Positions 34,985-43,882 of a stretch of 64,000 nucleotides of DNA are shown in pieces. Position 1 is the first letter of the stretch; every line of letters begins with the position of its first letter. The stretch covers positions 115,429 to 179,428 of the forward strand of contig SVFF01000004.1 of the NCBI GenBank assembly GCA_015057005.1, given 5' to 3'. The translations under genes were made by a program, and so were the position numbers. A model generated the notes under the pieces. It saw nothing but the letters and a program-made list of their open reading frames with translations. It was not told where the DNA came from and made no database searches. Source of the DNA: Lachnospiraceae bacterium (GTDB lineage: Bacteria > Bacillota > Clostridia > Lachnospirales > Lachnospiraceae).

Positions 34985-37090
34985 TTAGATTTCTACACAA
35001 ATATTATCAGCACTGTTTTTTACAGGCTGACCAAAGCCCACATAGACCTTGGCGCCGGTACCGTCAAACACACGCTCTCCCTTTTCATTTACAGTAGCAA
35101 AAGCCGCTGCGGGTACCGTAATTTCCACAGTGTTTTTGCCGCCTGCTGCCAGTGCCACTCTCTTGAAAGCTGCCAGCTTGTGATTGGGCACTTCATTCTC
35201 CGTACCTTCCACATGCACATACACCTGCAGTACTTCCTCCGCGTGGCGGCTGCCCCGGTTCTCCATGGTCACCTGAAGCTGCAGACCGCTCTGAGAGGCT
35301 TTCTCGTAATCAAACTCACATCCGGCAACAACAATCTTCGCATCCACCACATGGCAGTCACCATAGGTCAGACCAAAGCCGAAACCGTACAGCGCCTCGT
35401 TTTCCATATAGCGGTAAGTTCTGCCCTTCATACTGTAATCTTCAAAATCAGGCAGTTCCTCTGTGGTCTTGTAAACAGTGATGGGCAGTTTCCCGGAAGG
35501 AGCCTTCTCACCAAACAGCACTTCTGCCAGCACTTTTCCGCCCCGGGCGCCGGGATACCAGATCTGCATAATCGCAGACGCATGCTCACTGGCGTAGCGC
35601 AGGTCCATTGCGCTGCCTGCCATTACGCAAAGTACAAAAGGCTTGCCTGTCTCTGCCACGGCCTCCAGAAGTTTTCGTTGGGATTCCGGGAAATGTAAGC
35701 TTCCCTTATCGCCGCTTCCGTAGATATTGTTGGCATCTCCCTCTTCACCCTCCAGGGTCTCATCCAGACCCAGACACAGCACTATCACATCAGAATGCTC
35801 TGCTACGGTCCTTGCCTCAGAAAGTCCGTCATGCTCAGTTTCCCAATCTTCTACGAAATTGCGGAAAAGATGAGCGCCCTTGGAGTAGAGCACACGCACA
35901 TCCTCACCCACATAATCCTGAATGCCTTCCAGCACAGTGATCATTCTTGCGGGTGTACCGTGGTAATTGCCCCATAAAGCAATTCTGTTATCAGCATTGG
36001 GACCGATCACGCCGATGGTCTTGATCTCCTCTTTCTTGAGAGGCAGGATGCCGTCATTTTTCAGCAGCACCATACTCTCTGCCGCTGCTTTCTCAGCCAG
36101 CTGTCTGTGTTCTTTACAATCTACTACTTCATAAGGAATCTTGTCGTATTCCGTCTCATCAAACATGCCCAGCAGGAATCTGGTAGTCATCACCCGGATG
36201 GCAGATCTGCGAAGCACATCTTTGGAAACGATTCCCTCTTCATAAGCATTGAGAATCTTTTGGTAGGTACAGCCACAGTTTAAGTCACAGCCCTTTTCCA
36301 ATGCCAGCTTTACGCTCTCCTCAGGCCTTGAAGTCACCTTATGATTCTCGTGGAAATCTCTGATGGCACTACAGTCGGACACATAATGGCCCTGAAAATC
36401 CCACTGTCCTCTCAGCACATCCTCCATCAGGTAGCTGTGGGCGCAGCATACTTCTCCATTGGTTCTATTGTATGCGCCCATGATTGCCTCTACATCCGCC
36501 TCTTTTACACAGGCTTCAAATGCAGGAAGATAAGTCTCCCACATATCCTTCAGGCTGGCCTTGGCATCAAAATGGTGACGCAGCCCCTCCGGCCCGGAGT
36601 GTACTGCAAAGTGCTTGGCGCAGGCCGCCGCTTTCATATACTCTCCGTCGCCCTGCAGACCCTTTACAAAAGCCACGCCCATGCGGGAAGTGAGCACCGG
36701 ATCCTCACCGTAGGTCTCATGTCCTCTGCCCCAACGGGGATCACGGAAAATATTTACATTGGGAGACCAATAGGTCAGCCCCTTGAACATGCCACGGTCA
36801 TTGTGCTTAATAAATTCATTATATTTGGCTCTGCCCTCTGTGGAAATACAGTCGCCGATCTCCTGCAGCAGCTCTGTATCGAAAGTAGCCGCAAGTCCGA
36901 TCGCCTGGGGGAATACCGTAGCAGTACCGCATCGGGCCACACCGTGCAGCGCCTCATTCCACCAGTTGTAGCTGGGAATGCCCAATCGCTCAATGGCCGG
37001 CGCATCATACTTCAGCTGGGATGCCATTTCTTCTATTGTCATTTGGTCAACCAATTCGGTTGCTCTCTGTCTCGCAAGTTCTCTGTCCAT
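34985..37090 (-). CDS. Beta-glycosidase, GH3 (glucosidase/xylosidase type)
   Basis: Retaining exo-hydrolase. 701 residues with the canonical order: N-terminal TIM-type barrel (about 1-290), alpha/beta sandwich (310-560), and a fibronectin-III-like C-terminal domain (600-701). Substrate-binding KHFAVHSGPEGLRH and the nucleophile D239 in HYVSDCSAIRDF are visible. The TYWSPNVNIFRDPRWGRGHE block resembles beta-xylosidase/alpha-arabinosidase members. Start ATG 37090, with AGGAGG six bases upstream. No signal peptide. It is the first gene before the GH78 enzyme. An extended -10 (TGATATAGT, minus strand) lies about 70 bp upstream, and hairpin copy B starts further out. Confidence 0.92.
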   Translation of the reverse strand: MDRELARQRATELVDQMTIEEMASQLKYDAPAIERLGIPSYNWWNEALHGVARCGTATVFPQAIGLAATFDTELLQEIGDCISTEGRAKYNEFIKHNDRGMFKGLTYWSPNVNIFRDPRWGRGHETYGEDPVLTSRMGVAFVKGLQGDGEYMKAAACAKHFAVHSGPEGLRHHFDAKASLKDMWETYLPAFEACVKEADVEAIMGAYNRTNGEVCCAHSYLMEDVLRGQWDFQGHYVSDCSAIRDFHENHKVTSRPEESVKLALEKGCDLNCGCTYQKILNAYEEGIVSKDVLRRSAIRVMTTRFLLGMFDETEYDKIPYEVVDCKEHRQLAEKAAAESMVLLKNDGILPLKKEEIKTIGVIGPNADNRIALWGNYHGTPARMITVLEGIQDYVGEDVRVLYSKGAHLFRNFVEDWETEHDGLSEARTVAEHSDVIVLCLGLDETLEGEEGDANNIYGSGDKGSLHFPESQRKLLEAVAETGKPFVLCVMAGSAMDLRYASEHASAIMQIWYPGARGGKVLAEVLFGEKAPSGKLPITVYKTTEELPDFEDYSMKGRTYRYMENEALYGFGFGLTYGDCHVVDAKIVVAGCEFDYEKASQSGLQLQVTMENRGSRHAEEVLQVYVHVEGTENEVPNHKLAAFKRVALAAGGKNTVEITVPAAAFATVNEKGERVFDGTGAKVYVGFGQPVKNSADNICVEI

Positions 37091-37254
37091 ACGTCCTCCT
37101 GTTATCTGCATGGATGCCCTATGTCCATCCGCAAATCACACTTTTCACTATGTTCTTACTATATCACAAACCACGCTTCCTGCCTATCCGCAATTTTCAT
37201 TTTTCTCCCCAAACGCCCATCGTGTTCGTGCACGCTCTTTCTCGCACCCTAAAA

Positions 37255-37768
37255 AACCATATAGCCCCCGCACCCGCCGGTCACATCCCTCTGTAATATT
37301 TCTGTCCGGCCGCGGACAGTGGATTCGCAAGAAATACATTTGCAGGGTTTTGGATGGATTTTGAGATGCGGAAGCTTTCAATAATGCGGCGCCCGTGGTG
37401 AGACTGTCTGAGGACCGACAGGGCATTGGCAAAAAAACGCCGATAAATCTTTCCTGAAAAATATATGCTGCATCTTCAAACGACAATCTTGACGCCCAAA
37501 TTTCTAAACTCGCTTACGCTCAAACATAGAAATTTTGGCGTCTGTCATTTGAATGATGCAGCATTATTTTTCTCGGAAACATTTCTGGGGACGTTTTTTT
37601 GCCAATGCCCTGTGGGTCTGAGTTTCGAACTAGGGCGCCTAATTGGCATTTGAAAGCCCGCATCCACAAAATCCCCAAAACCCTGCAGTATTTCGGTGAA
37701 TCCCTGATCCAGGCCGGACTGATATACTGCTTGTGGATGTGACCGGCGGGTGCGGGGGGCATATGGTT
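37255..37768. repeat. Giant hairpin repeat element, copy B
   Basis: A 514-bp near-palindrome in the same orientation as copy A. The outer stem (37255-37288 with 37736-37768) is unrelated in sequence to the outer stems of A and C yet strongly self-complementary, with an A6 run before it and a T4 run after it. Apical stems: 37465-37484 with 37544-37564, and 37490-37505 with 37527-37542 (one mismatch), loop 37506-37526. Compared with A, these stems differ at many bases, but the changes match on both arms. The middle arms (37330-37400, 37620-37700) have diverged in parallel on both sides. It ends 8 bp before the stop codon of the ABC exporter gene and lies upstream of the GH3 gene. Confidence 0.9.
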
Positions 37769-37776
37769 TTCCTCAG

Positions 37777-39546
37777 TTATCTGGCCAGGTCGTAGTAATA
37801 CCCTTTCTTGGCCATCAGTTCCTCGTGGGTACCCTGTTCCGCGATTCCCTTATTCCTGATATAGAGAATGCGGTCACAGTGGCGGATGGTGGACAGTCTG
37901 TGGGCCACGATAAAGGCCGTCTTTCCCTTTAACAGTACCTCCAGTGCCTGCTGGATCAGAAGTTCCGTCTCAGTGTCAATAGCGCTGGTTGCCTCATCCA
38001 GAATGATTACGGAAGGATTCTTTAAAACGATTCTGGCAAAACTTACCAGCTGTCTCTCACCGGCTGACAGACCGCTGCCCCGCTCCTCCAGCTCGTGATA
38101 ATAGCCACCGTTTAACTTCTCAATAAATTTATCCGCAAAGATGGTCTTGGCTGCGGCAATACATTCCTCATCGGTGGCACCCTTTTTGCCGTATCGGATG
38201 TTATCAATGATGGTGCCCTTAAAGATAAAAGGGTCCTGCATCAGCACACCCACCTCTTTACGCAGGGAACGCAGGGTAGCATCACGCACATCAACATCAT
38301 CCACCATGACACTGCCGGCCTTCACATCAAAGAATCTGGTCAGCATATTGATGACCGTGGTCTTGCCGGCACCGGTAGGGCCTACCAGGGCAATCTGCTC
38401 ACCGGGCTTCACATGGAGATCAAAGTGCTCCAGAATATTGATATCGTCCTCGTAAGCAAAGGTCACATCATTAAAGTCCACCTTGCCCTTTACATCCTTG
38501 AACACCACTGCATGGGCCTTCTCTTTCAGTACCAGGGGATGGTCAATGGTATCAAATACTCTCTCCAGATTGGAGCTCACCTGGGCCAACTCCTGAATGA
38601 TCACTGTCAGCTGGTTCAGCGGATCCTGGAAATGGCTCATGTAAGAGGTAAAGGTAATTACAACACCGGCTGTAACCAGATCATTGCCCCCAAGGATCAT
38701 GGAAAGTGCCACACCATAAATTGCCAGTGTTCCGGTGTGCCAGAAAATCTGCACAATGGGGCCGTTCAACTTGGAACGCTTTAAAATATTCCACCAGGTG
38801 GTAATACATTCTTCACCGTGGATCTGCTTGTAGATATCTTTGTTGGTGTCAATACGATTGTAATTCTTTACAATCTGCTCTCCCATGATGGACTCCACCA
38901 GAAATGCTGCACGGTTAGAGTTCTTGGCCCGCAGCTGGGAATAGCGGGGACGCAGGTTGGAGCGCAGCTTCATGACCAACACCAGCATAGGCACTACTGT
39001 TGCAAATACGATCAGCGTCAGCATTGGATTAATGCTCAGCATGAACACGGTTACCACCACCAGCTTCACCAGGTAAATGGCAAACATCATTACATAGTTA
39101 GAGAAAAAATCTGCCAGACCGTTAATGTACTCCGTCACACGCACCACGATCTTGCCGTCGGGAATACTGTCAAAATAGTCAAAGGCCAGCTTCTGCAGCT
39201 TTGCAAAAATATCCTTGCGGATATTGGTGATAATGTTCATACCGATCTTACCCATGCTTCGGGTCTGGATAAAGGTGGATATGATCTCTATGGCCGCCAG
39301 GACTACCAGACCGGAACATACCAGGATCAGCTGCTTATAATCCTTGTTCACCACAGTCTCATCCACGATCAACCGCAGCAATCTGGGAGGCAGCAGGGAA
39401 GCCACCGAAGCCACCAGCAGCATGACACTGATCAGGATCAGAATATTTCTGTAGGGCAGGATATATTTGAGGGTCTTGCCCAACTGCTTTATGTCTATCT
39501 TTTTTTCAATCTGCTCATCTTCGAAGAAAGTATTTTTCTTAGCCAT
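37777..39546 (-). CDS. Heterodimeric ABC exporter, subunit with consensus catalytic site
   Basis: Half-transporter of the multidrug or lipid exporter type: six transmembrane helices (about 30-320), then an ATPase domain with Walker A GPTGAGKTT, signature LSAGERQLVSF, Walker B VIILDEATSAID with the catalytic glutamate, and the H-loop AHRLSTIRH. Start ATG 39546 has GGAGG eight bases upstream and overlaps the preceding gene's stop by eight bases (ATGGCTAA), so the two are translationally coupled. About 589 residues. Efflux substrate unknown. Hairpin copy B starts 8 bp past the stop and could act as its terminator. Confidence 0.92.
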   Translation of the reverse strand: MAKKNTFFEDEQIEKKIDIKQLGKTLKYILPYRNILILISVMLLVASVASLLPPRLLRLIVDETVVNKDYKQLILVCSGLVVLAAIEIISTFIQTRSMGKIGMNIITNIRKDIFAKLQKLAFDYFDSIPDGKIVVRVTEYINGLADFFSNYVMMFAIYLVKLVVVTVFMLSINPMLTLIVFATVVPMLVLVMKLRSNLRPRYSQLRAKNSNRAAFLVESIMGEQIVKNYNRIDTNKDIYKQIHGEECITTWWNILKRSKLNGPIVQIFWHTGTLAIYGVALSMILGGNDLVTAGVVITFTSYMSHFQDPLNQLTVIIQELAQVSSNLERVFDTIDHPLVLKEKAHAVVFKDVKGKVDFNDVTFAYEDDINILEHFDLHVKPGEQIALVGPTGAGKTTVINMLTRFFDVKAGSVMVDDVDVRDATLRSLRKEVGVLMQDPFIFKGTIIDNIRYGKKGATDEECIAAAKTIFADKFIEKLNGGYYHELEERGSGLSAGERQLVSFARIVLKNPSVIILDEATSAIDTETELLIQQALEVLLKGKTAFIVAHRLSTIRHCDRILYIRNKGIAEQGTHEELMAKKGYYYDLAR

Positions 39547-41377
39547 TGTTTGCACCTCCGCTGGTTGCAGGAATATCCGTTCTTATGGTACCTGCCTGCT
39601 GAGCCTGCTGTACCTTGTAGACCCGGGCAAAGCTTCCGTTCAGCTCCATCAGTTCTTCAAAGGTTCCTCTCTCCGTGATCTCGCCGTCACGCAGATACAG
39701 GATCTCGTCACAGTCCACCACAGAAGAAAATCTGTGGGCAGTAATGATCACCGTTTTATCGGAGAAATTGTCCCTGATATCCTGCAAAAGGATTCGCTCC
39801 GTATTCACATCCAGCGCGCTGGTCGAGTCGTCCAGCACAAAGATGGGCGCATTCTTGTGGAAGGCTCTGGCAATGGACACACGCTGTTTCTGACCGCCGG
39901 AGATACCTAAGCCCCGCTCACCGATGACAGTCTGGTAACGGTCGGAAAGGGCATCAATAAACTTGGAGGCCTGGGCGTGCACCGCTGCAGACACCACCTG
40001 GCGCTCGTTGATATCCCGCTTGCTGAAAGCGATATTGGACTCGATGGTATTGGAGAACAGGAACACATCCTGAAATACGTAAGAGTACATATTCCGCAGA
40101 TTTTCCAGGCTGAAATCCTTGATATCATGGCCGTCAATGGTGATGCTGCCGGAGGTGATCTCCTTGATACGCACCAGCGTCTTTAGCAATACGCTCTTGC
40201 CGGAACCGGTCTCTCCTACGATTCCCAGCTTTTTGCCATAGGGAATGGAAAGATTGATATTTTTCAGGATCTCCTGTCCATCCAGCACCAGAGATACATC
40301 CTTCAGTTCAATGTTGGGTGCATCACTGCGCAGATTAGGCTCCTTATTGTCAGGCACCAGACTTTCCTTTTCCATGAATTTCTTCAGTTCCAGGCCTGCA
40401 ATGGTCTCCTGCTGCATGGTAAAGATCTGGTTGTTTAAGTTGGTCAGGTTGTTCATAATGCGGATTACATATGTAGAAGCCGCCAGGATACTGCCCACTG
40501 TCAGATGACCCTTGATAGCCAGGACCGCACCAATGGCAATGGCGCTGATATAGGCAATCTGCTTGATACTGTTGATGGTCAGGTTAAACCGCGAGGACAG
40601 CCACACCTGATTCATTCTGGCCTCCAGGAACTCCATATTGGACTTGTGGAATTTTTCTTTCTCCAGTTCCTCGTTGGTAAAGGAACGCACAATACGTACG
40701 GCCGCAATATTTTCCTGGGTATTCAGATTCAGGGCCGCACTCTTGCTGCGGATATTTTTAAAGTTGGCACGGGCTTTCTTCCTGAAATCCAGCACGATCA
40801 CTACCACAAAGGGCATCAGAAGCATGGGCACCAGGATCAGCCAGGGATTGATGCCAAACAACAGGATCACCGGCACTGCCAGCATAAAGATGGCATCGAT
40901 CACATAGGGCAATCTGTGGGCAAACAGCTCCTTGAACATGACTGTATCATTGTTGATGGTCTGCAGGAGCTCACCTGAATTGTACGCCGCGATGGTAGCC
41001 GAATCCAGCTCCATCAGCTTGTCATAGGAAGCATAACGAAGCTCCGTCTCCATCTTCAGACCGATCCACTCCTGTAAGAGATCGCGGATGTAGATCAATA
41101 CGATGCGCAAAAGCAGCAGTATCATATACACTCCTGCCACAGAAAAGAACAGTTCCATGGTGTGTACGGCACCATACCTGCCATTTAGAAGAAAAGCAAA
41201 CATTCCTCCGCTCTCCGCCGTTACCTCGCCGTCCCTGATCACATGGTCGATCAGGATTCCGGTCAACAGAGGCATCAGAAGTTCGGCCCCGATACCCACC
41301 AGGCTCAGGATTTCCGCAATTACTGCTGTTATCGTGTTTCTCTTGAAATACTTGTAAGCAAATTTTATTGTTTCCAT
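39539..41377 (-). CDS. Heterodimeric ABC exporter, subunit with degenerate catalytic site
   Basis: Partner of the downstream half-transporter. 612 residues: six transmembrane helices, Walker A GETGSGKSV, signature ISGGQKQRVSI, Walker B IFVLDDSTSALD. The usual catalytic glutamate after the Walker B aspartate is an aspartate here, as in the degenerate subunit of heterodimeric exporters such as TM287/TM288. H-loop AHRFSSV. GGGAGG precedes the ATG. It is first in the two-gene operon. A 190-bp gap separates it from the divergent AGE gene. Confidence 0.92.
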   Translation of the reverse strand: METIKFAYKYFKRNTITAVIAEILSLVGIGAELLMPLLTGILIDHVIRDGEVTAESGGMFAFLLNGRYGAVHTMELFFSVAGVYMILLLLRIVLIYIRDLLQEWIGLKMETELRYASYDKLMELDSATIAAYNSGELLQTINNDTVMFKELFAHRLPYVIDAIFMLAVPVILLFGINPWLILVPMLLMPFVVVIVLDFRKKARANFKNIRSKSAALNLNTQENIAAVRIVRSFTNEELEKEKFHKSNMEFLEARMNQVWLSSRFNLTINSIKQIAYISAIAIGAVLAIKGHLTVGSILAASTYVIRIMNNLTNLNNQIFTMQQETIAGLELKKFMEKESLVPDNKEPNLRSDAPNIELKDVSLVLDGQEILKNINLSIPYGKKLGIVGETGSGKSVLLKTLVRIKEITSGSITIDGHDIKDFSLENLRNMYSYVFQDVFLFSNTIESNIAFSKRDINERQVVSAAVHAQASKFIDALSDRYQTVIGERGLGISGGQKQRVSIARAFHKNAPIFVLDDSTSALDVNTERILLQDIRDNFSDKTVIITAHRFSSVVDCDEILYLRDGEITERGTFEELMELNGSFARVYKVQQAQQAGTIRTDIPATSGGANNG

Positions 41378-41567
41378 AATACCTCCCCGCCCTTTCAGGC
41401 CTTTTAAGTATTATACTTTTTCTCTTCCGACAATAAAATGTACTATTTTGACCCGAAACCCGCTTTTCTTGTTTTTTTGCAAATGATTGTGATTCGCTAC
41501 GAAATGGGACTACCTCTTCGGCTCATTTAATGATATAATAATAGTCAGATCATACTTTACAGAAAGG

Positions 41568-42842
41568 ATGGAATGTTTCCCTGAAGCATTCTGCACAACG
41601 GAAATGAACGCAAAATATCAGTTAAACACACCTGAAAACAAAGCATTCTTAGATGAAATCTGCAATACCCTGCTGCATTTCGGCCACAAATTCCCCTCTC
41701 CGGGCGGCACTGCTTACTATCTGGGCGATGACGGTACCCCCTGTTTTGACAGAAATCGTGAGACCTACATAAACTGCCGTATGGCACATGTCTACAGCAT
41801 CGGTTCCTTCCTGGGACATGAGGGCAGCGAAGCTCTGATCGACGAGGCTTTAAAAGGCTTAAACGGTGAACTTCACGATAAGGAGCACGACGGCTGGTAC
41901 GTAGGCGTAACCCCCGATGGCACCGGTCTGGAGGGCAAGCTCTGCTACGCCCACGCTTTCGTAATCCTGGCTGCCACCTCCGCTATTTTAGCAGGAAGAC
42001 CCGGCGCACAGGAGCTTCTGGATCATGCGCTGGAAGTATATGACCGTTTCTACTGGAATGAAGAAGAAGGCTTATCCTGCGACACCTGGAACAATGCTTT
42101 CACCGTATTGGACGACTACCGCGGCTTAAATGCCAACATGCACACCGTTGAGTCCTTCCTGGCAGTGGCAGACGTAGCCAAGAAAGAAGAATACCGCGTG
42201 CGCTGCGGCCGCATCATCGACCACGTGATCGGATGGGCTGCCAACAACAATTGGCGCATTCCTGAGCACTATACCAAAGATTGGACAGCTGATCTGGATT
42301 GTAATATAGAAAAGCCTGACGATCCCTTCAAGCCTTACGGTGCCACCCCCGGCCACGGTCTGGAATGGGGACGCCTGATCACCCAGTGGGCTCTTTCCGC
42401 ACACAAGGCAGATCCTGCCAAGGCTGCACCTTACATCGAAGCTGCCGAGAATCTCTACAACAGAGCAGTAGCCGATGCCTGGAATGCAGACGGTGCACCC
42501 GGCGTGTGCTACACCACCGACTGGGAAGGCAAGCCCGTGGTACACGATCGTATGCATTGGACTCTGGCTGAGGCCATCAACACCGCTGCAGTTCTCTACA
42601 ACGTGACTAAGAAGGAAAAATACGCCGCAGACTATGCTGAATTTATGCAGTATCTGGACGAAAAGGTTCTGGACCACGTAAACGGTTCCTGGTTCCACCA
42701 GCTGGATCGTGAGAACAACGTGATCGGTACTGTTTGGCCCGGCAAACCTGACATCTATCACGCTCTGCAGGCTGTGCTGATCCCTTACAATGCACCCGAT
42801 GTTTCCATCGCACTGGCAGTAAAGGAAGCCGCTGAAGCATAA
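41568..42842 (+). CDS. AGE-superfamily sugar epimerase/isomerase (YihS-like)
   Basis: Cytosolic (alpha/alpha)6-barrel enzyme of the N-acylglucosamine 2-epimerase superfamily; members interconvert mannose/fructose, glucose/mannose, sulfoquinovose/sulfofructose or GlcNAc/ManNAc. 424 residues. Catalytic-type blocks: INCRMAHVYSIGSF, LNANMHTVESFL, GATPGHGLEWGRL and GKPDIYHALQA, which place the conserved histidines and arginines as in YihS/mannose isomerases. The block pattern favours an aldose-ketose isomerase over the ATP-dependent GlcNAc epimerase. The start at 41568 has AAAGG directly adjacent; ATG 41604 is an alternative. A TATAAT is at 41534-41539. Hairpin copy C begins 14 bp past the stop. 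Confidence 0.85.
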   Translation: MECFPEAFCTTEMNAKYQLNTPENKAFLDEICNTLLHFGHKFPSPGGTAYYLGDDGTPCFDRNRETYINCRMAHVYSIGSFLGHEGSEALIDEALKGLNGELHDKEHDGWYVGVTPDGTGLEGKLCYAHAFVILAATSAILAGRPGAQELLDHALEVYDRFYWNEEEGLSCDTWNNAFTVLDDYRGLNANMHTVESFLAVADVAKKEEYRVRCGRIIDHVIGWAANNNWRIPEHYTKDWTADLDCNIEKPDDPFKPYGATPGHGLEWGRLITQWALSAHKADPAKAAPYIEAAENLYNRAVADAWNADGAPGVCYTTDWEGKPVVHDRMHWTLAEAINTAAVLYNVTKKEKYAADYAEFMQYLDEKVLDHVNGSWFHQLDRENNVIGTVWPGKPDIYHALQAVLIPYNAPDVSIALAVKEAAEA

Positions 42843-42855
42843 GCAGATAATGTAT

Positions 42856-43381
42856 AAAAAAGTGCGCTTTTAAACTGCGGAAACTCAGGACAACGTATCA
42901 AAAAAGGCCCTGCCCGCCCCGGGACGCACCTCCACCGAAATACGCAAGCTTTTCGGGATTTTATGGACGCATGAATTTTAAGAGCTAATTAGGCGCCCAT
43001 TGGTTCGAAACTCAGACCCACAGAGCATTGGCAAAAAAACGTCCCCAGAAATGTTTCCGAGAAAAATAATGCTGCATCATTCAAATGACAGACGCCAAAA
43101 TTTCTATGTTTGAGCGTAAGCGAGTTTAGAAATTTTGGCGTCAAGATTGTCGTTTGAAGATGCAGCATATATTTTTCAGGAAAGATTTATCGGCGTTTTT
43201 TGCCAATGCCCTGTCGGTCCTCAGACAGTCTCACCACGGGCGCCGCTATTTAAAATTCATGCGTCTTAAAATCCAACGAAAAACTTGCACGGGTATTTCT
43301 TGTGGAGGTGCGTCCCGGGGCGGGCAGGGCCTTTCCTCAAATGCTTTCCCAAGTCACCACGGTTTAAAGGCGCACTTTTTT
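42856..43381. repeat. Giant hairpin repeat element, copy C (opposite orientation)
   Basis: A 526-bp near-palindrome, in reverse orientation to A and B. The outer stem GTGCGC...GCGCAC is bounded by A6 at 42856-42861 and T6 at 43376-43381, exactly a bidirectional terminator shape. Apical stems: 43069-43089 with 43149-43168, and perfect 16-bp 43091-43106/43127-43142. The apical part is nearly identical to B while the middle arms match A, so it is a mosaic. Outside the GACGCACCTC junction, its left outer arm (AACGTATCA...) matches the left outer arm of A on the same strand, although the core is inverted. It lies between two convergent genes, 14 and 8 bp from their stops. Confidence 0.9.
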
Positions 43382-43388
43382 GTATTGA

Positions 43389-43751
43389 TCATACTTTCCC
43401 ATACTGCAGCTGCGGATGTTTTTCCCGCATCAGCTTGTAAAGAGTTTCTGCTGCTTTTGCATCCCCTTCTGATATCTGGAGGGAAAGCTTTGCTCCGTCT
43501 TTCAGCAAAAGCTCCAATTTCTGAACGTGAAAGCAGACAGAGCCGCAGCAGACTCTGGAATTTACTTCTTCTACACGCCGATAGGCCCGTTCCACCTGAT
43601 CGGTCTTGACCACATACCAGCGCAGACCTTTTTTCCAAAAGATTGCGGATTCACCAAGTTTTACTTGTCCCTTGGAAATGCCCTGCTTAAAATCCTGATC
43701 AAGCTCCTCATCCACACCTCGTGCATATAAATATTTCTTTAATTCTCCCAT
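43389..43751 (-). CDS. Hypothetical protein, PH-like
   Basis: 120 residues, no family recognised with confidence. No signal peptide or transmembrane segment. Contains a cysteine pair (VCCGSVCFHV) in the middle and alternating hydrophobic strands (AIFWKKGLRWYVVKTDQVERAYRR, quoted only in part) suggesting a small beta-rich domain followed by a C-terminal helix (AAETLYKLMREKHP). Start ATG 43751, with AGGAGG six bases upstream; an upstream in-frame ATG lacks a site. It is transcribed toward hairpin copy C, which may end its message, and lies 131 bp from the clostripain gene. Confidence 0.7.
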   Translation of the reverse strand: MGELKKYLYARGVDEELDQDFKQGISKGQVKLGESAIFWKKGLRWYVVKTDQVERAYRRVEEVNSRVCCGSVCFHVQKLELLLKDGAKLSLQISEGDAKAAETLYKLMREKHPQLQYGKV

Positions 43752-43882
43752 GATTTTCCTCCTCTTTCGCAAATATATAATCCTTCCAAATATTGTGTAA
43801 TTATATTTTATACGAATGGAACAGAAAAATCAATACAAATCAGTAATAATTCCTATTATTGTTTGTGTTTTCCTGTCTCTTC

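Noticed and set aside
37184..37486. 100-codon frame in hairpin copy B
   Set aside because: Runs into the element in a different frame from the A and C frames and has no conserved product.
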